From contig NW_020825313.1 of NCBI RefSeq assembly GCF_003286085.1, positions 992,001 to 1,056,000 on the forward strand: a stretch of 64,000 nucleotides of DNA. The letters are read 5' to 3'. Below are positions 59,998 to 64,000 of the stretch, piece after piece. Under the pieces are notes generated by a model. It saw only the letters and a list, made by a program, of their open reading frames with translations. It had not been told where the DNA came from and made no database searches. The translations under genes and the position numbers were made by a program. Source of the DNA: Drosophila persimilis. Lineage: Eukaryota > Arthropoda > Insecta > Diptera > Drosophilidae. Positions within the stretch are counted from its first letter, which is position 1; each line of letters begins with the position of its first letter.

Positions 59998-61338
59998 GTA
60001 AGTAAACATATATGTATGTACATATTTACACGTATAAGAAAAATATCAAAAAAGGTTGGGTACTGGACTTTTCAATACCTGCGCAGCCTGATAGATTAAG
60101 CTTTATTATATTATGTTGTCTGATGCTCATTAAATTTCCCTGTATCTTAAAAGATACAAGATTGATCTCGTGACCGATCAATCAATCCTATAGCAGCTTT
60201 TTGACAGCCATCATATTCTTGTGGTCCCGGAATGTTTAAATACACATGTGATTATAATGGCTGCATTAACAGATGGTTATGTGAAAATGTTCATTCATAC
60301 AATTTTATTGCTTATGTACATACATGAATCTCCAAAGCACTTCTTTAAGGTCAAAAATACCTGAATATTGATTCTTATTCGCAATATACATATATACCGA
60401 ACGTAGTTTTCGATCAAAAAGTTCATCGAAAAAGAGTTCGATATATGGCAAGATATATGCGTTGAAAAATTATATTATGCAAAATCACATTTATGTAACT
60501 ATTAAATAGAATTATAGTATTAATAAATGGTAAAAAATGGTAAACAAAAGTAGACCTAGAGTTCGACTTAATAAACTCACTATAAAATCAATGTAAAGTT
60601 ATACAAATGCATGAGATGAAAATGTTCATAAGTAGATATATTTATCGTTTTGGAACATTTGGTGAATCAACCAAATCCCAATTAAGCCGTAAGGATAATT
60701 ATTTGTTTGTTTATTTGTTTTCGTGAGTTGTTCTTTTCGTTCTTACAAATAGATGCAAGTATGTTGGATGGAATTTGTGTGACATAATTCTGAGTCGTTT
60801 AATGGCAAAGCAAATGCCAAAACAGTATAACACTAGCATCAGCCCTGTATTCCCTTTAGTTGCGCCGAATTACTCTTTTATCTATCGACCTGCGCGCTCT
60901 CTCATGTTCTCTGAAAAGTTAGAAACACAATAACATACAACACGCCCCAAAGCTTGTGTTTGGGAAAAATCAATGTTCTTCTGTATTTCCATTTAATAAT
61001 GTTGTACATACAAATAAATACTTAAATTAGAAATGACATAAAAAATAATAGTTTTATAATGACAATTAAGTATGGACATATGTATGTATCTATGTCAAAT
61101 ATATAACAGGCTACAAAGGAGATACATATGTACGTTTATATATACCCACCTACTTTGTATCTACATATGCATTAAAATATATACACTAGAGCATGCATGC
61201 TATAAAATAGGTTAACCGAAACATCTCTGAATTACGCATGCGCATATGAGTCTATGTGAAAATTCCTTGCAACTACATACTATTACATACAACATACCAT
61301 GAACATACTATGTACATACACATATGTACATACACATG
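59998..61338 (+). other. shi: shi intron, unrepeated part
   Basis: AT-rich intronic sequence with scattered ACATATGTATGTACATA-like short repeats. No exon or transposon recognised. Confidence 0.65.
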
Positions 61339-62892
61339 CAGTGGGGAGCAAAAGTGAGTACATACTCATAATTACTGATTTTCGCCGCCCATAACAGCCA
61401 AACGGATAAAGCCAAGCAAACCAAATTTTTCCCCATATAAATCAATTTTTATATATAAATAAATATAAGAATTTTTCAAAGAATGAAAAATAAACGAGGG
61501 GGAACGTTGTGAGTTGCTGCGGACACCGCAACTCTACGGTTATACCCGATACTAAGTCAGTATGGCTCTCCTCCGGCAGACGCCGCTAATATTTAACGAC
61601 ACGACAAAGAGTGCGTGCGAGAGAGACAGAAAATCAGTCTGAGCGTGACGTCGTAGCCACTGCAAATTGATTTGTTCCTTTTGGCTATAAAAATGATCTG
61701 ATCTGATCCAGATTCAGCAATCTAATAGATATGGTCATTATCTATGATTCTGCGTTTTTAGTTTTCTCAAATCTGCAATATTGTGGATGCAACAGATTTT
61801 CGTCCTTTGTGGGGGCGGATGGGGGTGGGGCGAAATTCTGAGATATACGTTTTATAGTGACATCTTAAAGGAGTGTGTGTACCAAATTTGGTTACTCTAG
61901 CCTTAATAGTCTCTGAGATTTGTGGTTGCCTCAGATTTTCGTCCTTTGCGGGGGCGGAAGGGGGTGTGGCGAAATTTGGACATGAAACGGTCAAGGTCCG
62001 ATATCACAGGAGTGTGGATACCAAATTTGGTTGCTCTGGCTTTTATAGGTTCTGAGATCCTTGAACTCATATTTTGCAATTGGCAAAACCGACCATGAAA
62101 CCTGTGTGTTAGAGTGAGACAGAGCGAGAAAGAGTGAAATTGTTTTCGTGATTCTGGCTGTAATAATTATACGATCTGGTTCAGATTTTGCACTCTAGAA
62201 GATATAGTCATCTTCTACGATTCTGCGTTTTTAGTTTTCTCGTATCGTCGAAATTGTGGATGGCACAGATTTTCGCCCTTTGTGGGGGCGGAAGTGGGCG
62301 GGGCAAAGTTTTGAAATATTTTTGGAGCAGTGACATATCACAGAAGTCTGGATCCAAAACATCGTTGCTCTAGCTCTTATAGTCTTTGAGCATTAGGCGC
62401 TGTAGGGGACGGACAGACGGACGGACAGACAGACAGGGCTCAATCGACTCGGCTATTGATGCTGATCAAGAATATATATACTTTATAGAGTCGGAAACGA
62501 TTCCTTCTGGACGTTACACACATCCACTTTTACCACAAATCTAATATACCCCAATACTCATTTTTAGTATCGGGTATAAAATCCAAAAAAACGCTTATGT
62601 ACTAATTTTTGCACTTTTTATACAAATTAAAGAAAATCATAATATTAACATTTTGTGCATAGACCCATATTCGATATTACTTTTTTAATACGGTATGGAA
62701 TGCTATCTATCAAGTTACCAAAAATATTTTTTGGAATACCATTACATTTCGCATCTATGTACATGTCCTCAGAGATCGCCTAGGTTAGATGGCGCTCATT
62801 CGTACTGCCCAAGCAGTCGTTTCACGAGTGACCTAAGGTTTTCAATCGGATTAAGTTCCAAAAATAAAAAAAAAATACTGCACAGTGGCCTG
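61339..62892 (-). mobile_element. Tc1/mariner-like element remnant, split by an INE-1-like insertion
   Basis: On the minus strand 62892-62690 a decayed transposase C-terminus can be read: '(L)NPIENLRSLVKR' followed downstream by 'IP...GNLIDSIPYR', the block that holds the last acidic residue region in Tc1-type transposases. CAGTGGGGAGCAAAAGTGAG at 61339-61358 resembles a Tc1-type terminal repeat in the right place for the 3' end. 61493-62580 is a later insertion. The N-terminal part and the other terminus are missing. Dead element. Confidence 0.65.
61493..62580 (+). repeat. INE-1/DNAREP1-like repeat, forward copy
   Basis: Carries features I associate with Drosophila INE-1-type (Helitron-like) repeats: TATACCCGATACT near one end, AGTATCGGGTATAAA at the other, GACGGACGGACAGACAG, and CTGATCAAGAATATATATAC before the end. 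Internal GGGGGCGG-containing blocks are repeated about three times. Family assignment is from memory; the pairing with the copy at 63125 is directly visible. Confidence 0.7.
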
Positions 62893-63100
62893 AATTAGTG
62901 AGAAAGAGAATGAGGAGGAACTGAAAAAATTTAATTTGTTCCGTCTGGCATTCATTCTCTACGATTCTGCGCTTTTTTTGTTTTCTTGCATCTTCAAAAT
63001 TGTGGACGCAAAAGTTTTTCTCCTTTTGTGGGGGCGGTAATGGGCGTGGTACATTTTCGAAATAAAAAAATGTATATAGTGTGATACCACATAAAATATT
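62893..63100 (+). repeat. INE-1-like internal fragment, diverged
   Basis: GTGAGAAAGAG, TTCATTCTCTACGATTCTGCG and TTGTGGGGGCGG at 62899-63043 match an internal block of the forward copy (62120-62300), same orientation. No ends. Confidence 0.6.
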
Positions 63101-63124
63101 TTATTTTAAATTCCATTCTGCTTT

Positions 63125-64000
63125 TTTATACCCGATACTCAAAATGAGTATTGGGGTATATTAGATTTGTGGTGAAAATGGATGTGTGTAACGTCCAGAA
63201 GGAATCGTTTCCGACCCCATAAAGTATATATGTATATTCTTGATCAGCATCAATAGCCGAGTCGATTGAGCCCTGTCTGTCTGTCCGTCTGTCCGTCCCT
63301 ATTAGCGCCTATTGCTCAAAGACTATAAGAGCTAGAGCAACGATGTTTTGGATCCAGATTTCTGTGATATGTCACTGCTACAAGAATATTTCAAAACTTC
63401 GCCCCGCCCACTTTCGCCCCCACAAAGGACGAAAATCTATGGCATCCACAATTTTAAACATACGAGAAAACCAAAAAAACAGAATCGTAGAGAATGACCA
63501 TATCTTTTAGACTGCTGAATCTGAATTGGATCGTATTATTATTATAGCCAGCATCAAGAAAACAATTTCATTTTTCTCACCCTGTCTCTGTCTAACACAC
63601 ACGTAGCATAGCCGGCTTTGCTTAGAGTAAAACATTAGCGCCTAGATCTCAGAGACTATAAAAGCTAGAGCAACCAAATTTGGTATCCAAACCCCTAATA
63701 TATCGCACCGAGACGAGTTTGTTTCCAAATTTCGCCACACCACCTTCCGCCCCCACTAAAAACGCAGAATCATACATAATAACCATATCTATCAGATTGC
63801 TGAATCTGGATCTGATCGGAACCTTTTTTATAGCCAAAAGGAACAAATCAATTTGCAGTGGCTACGCAGCGCCCGACGTCACGCTCAGACTGATTTTCTG
63901 TCTCTCTCGCACACACTCTTTGTCGTGTCGTTTAATATTAGCGGCGTCTGCCGGAGGAGAGCCATACTGACTAAGTATCGGGTATAAATGTAGAGTTGCG
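63125..64000 (-). repeat. INE-1-like repeat, inverted copy, cut by the window end
   Basis: Starts TTTATACCCGATACTC and matches the forward copy at 61493-62580 on the opposite strand through AGTATCGGGTATAAA (63977-63988) and GTAGAGTTGCG at the window end. About 50 more bases would complete it. It has internal deletions relative to the forward copy (near 63755). Confidence 0.75.

Noticed and set aside
61493-62580. Protein-coding gene within the INE-1-like repeat
   Set aside because: Short frames only, internally repetitive, and the same sequence recurs inverted at 63125.

Overview
The window looks like Drosophila chromosomal DNA. It holds one exon of the dynamin gene shibire (shi), a ribosomal protein P2 gene with an insect-type TCT initiator, BEL/Pao retrotransposons, and intronic repeats with the INE-1/DNAREP1 sequence signature. 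The species cannot be read from the sequence; the repeat variants look to me like the obscura group, but that is only an impression.

About 55 kb is repeated DNA made from three BEL/Pao families (called A, B and C here) mixed with pieces of a nuclear gene for mitochondrial ribosome-binding factor A (RbfA). From 1 to 7684 there is a 3.27-kb tandem repeat: degenerate family B integrase, then the integrase end and LTR of family A. From 8093 to 49775 there is a tandem array with a period of about 8.4 kb. Each unit reads, left to right: a family C element on the minus strand (two LTRs and a gag-like ORF, no reverse transcriptase or integrase); an RbfA upstream copy and RbfA copy 'type 1' (93-bp deletion); a family A solo LTR inserted in RbfA with a GGTAA target duplication; a decayed family B piece; a linker; a second upstream copy and RbfA copy 'type 2', cut off by the next family C LTR. 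One unit is only 3.9 kb because an unequal crossover removed element C.

The array ends in a near-full-length but defective family A element (49776-55466). After it come the apparent parental locus: an upstream region and an intact 270-codon RbfA gene (56557-57369). Convergent to RbfA lies RpLP2 (minus strand, 5'-UTR intron, TCT start site). Divergent from RpLP2 lies the first coding exon of shi (59852-59997), followed by an intron that runs off the window. That intron carries a dead Tc1-like element, two INE-1-like copies of about 1 kb in opposite orientation, and a third fragment.

The host genes are ordinary housekeeping genes. The notable part is the array: flanks and diagnostic variants suggest it grew by ectopic recombination between retrotransposon copies around RbfA. 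In four units the 3' LTR of element C points straight into an RbfA piece in antisense, with more than 130 nt identical to the intact gene. A small-RNA locus that targets both BEL elements and RbfA is therefore a testable hypothesis, not a demonstrated system.
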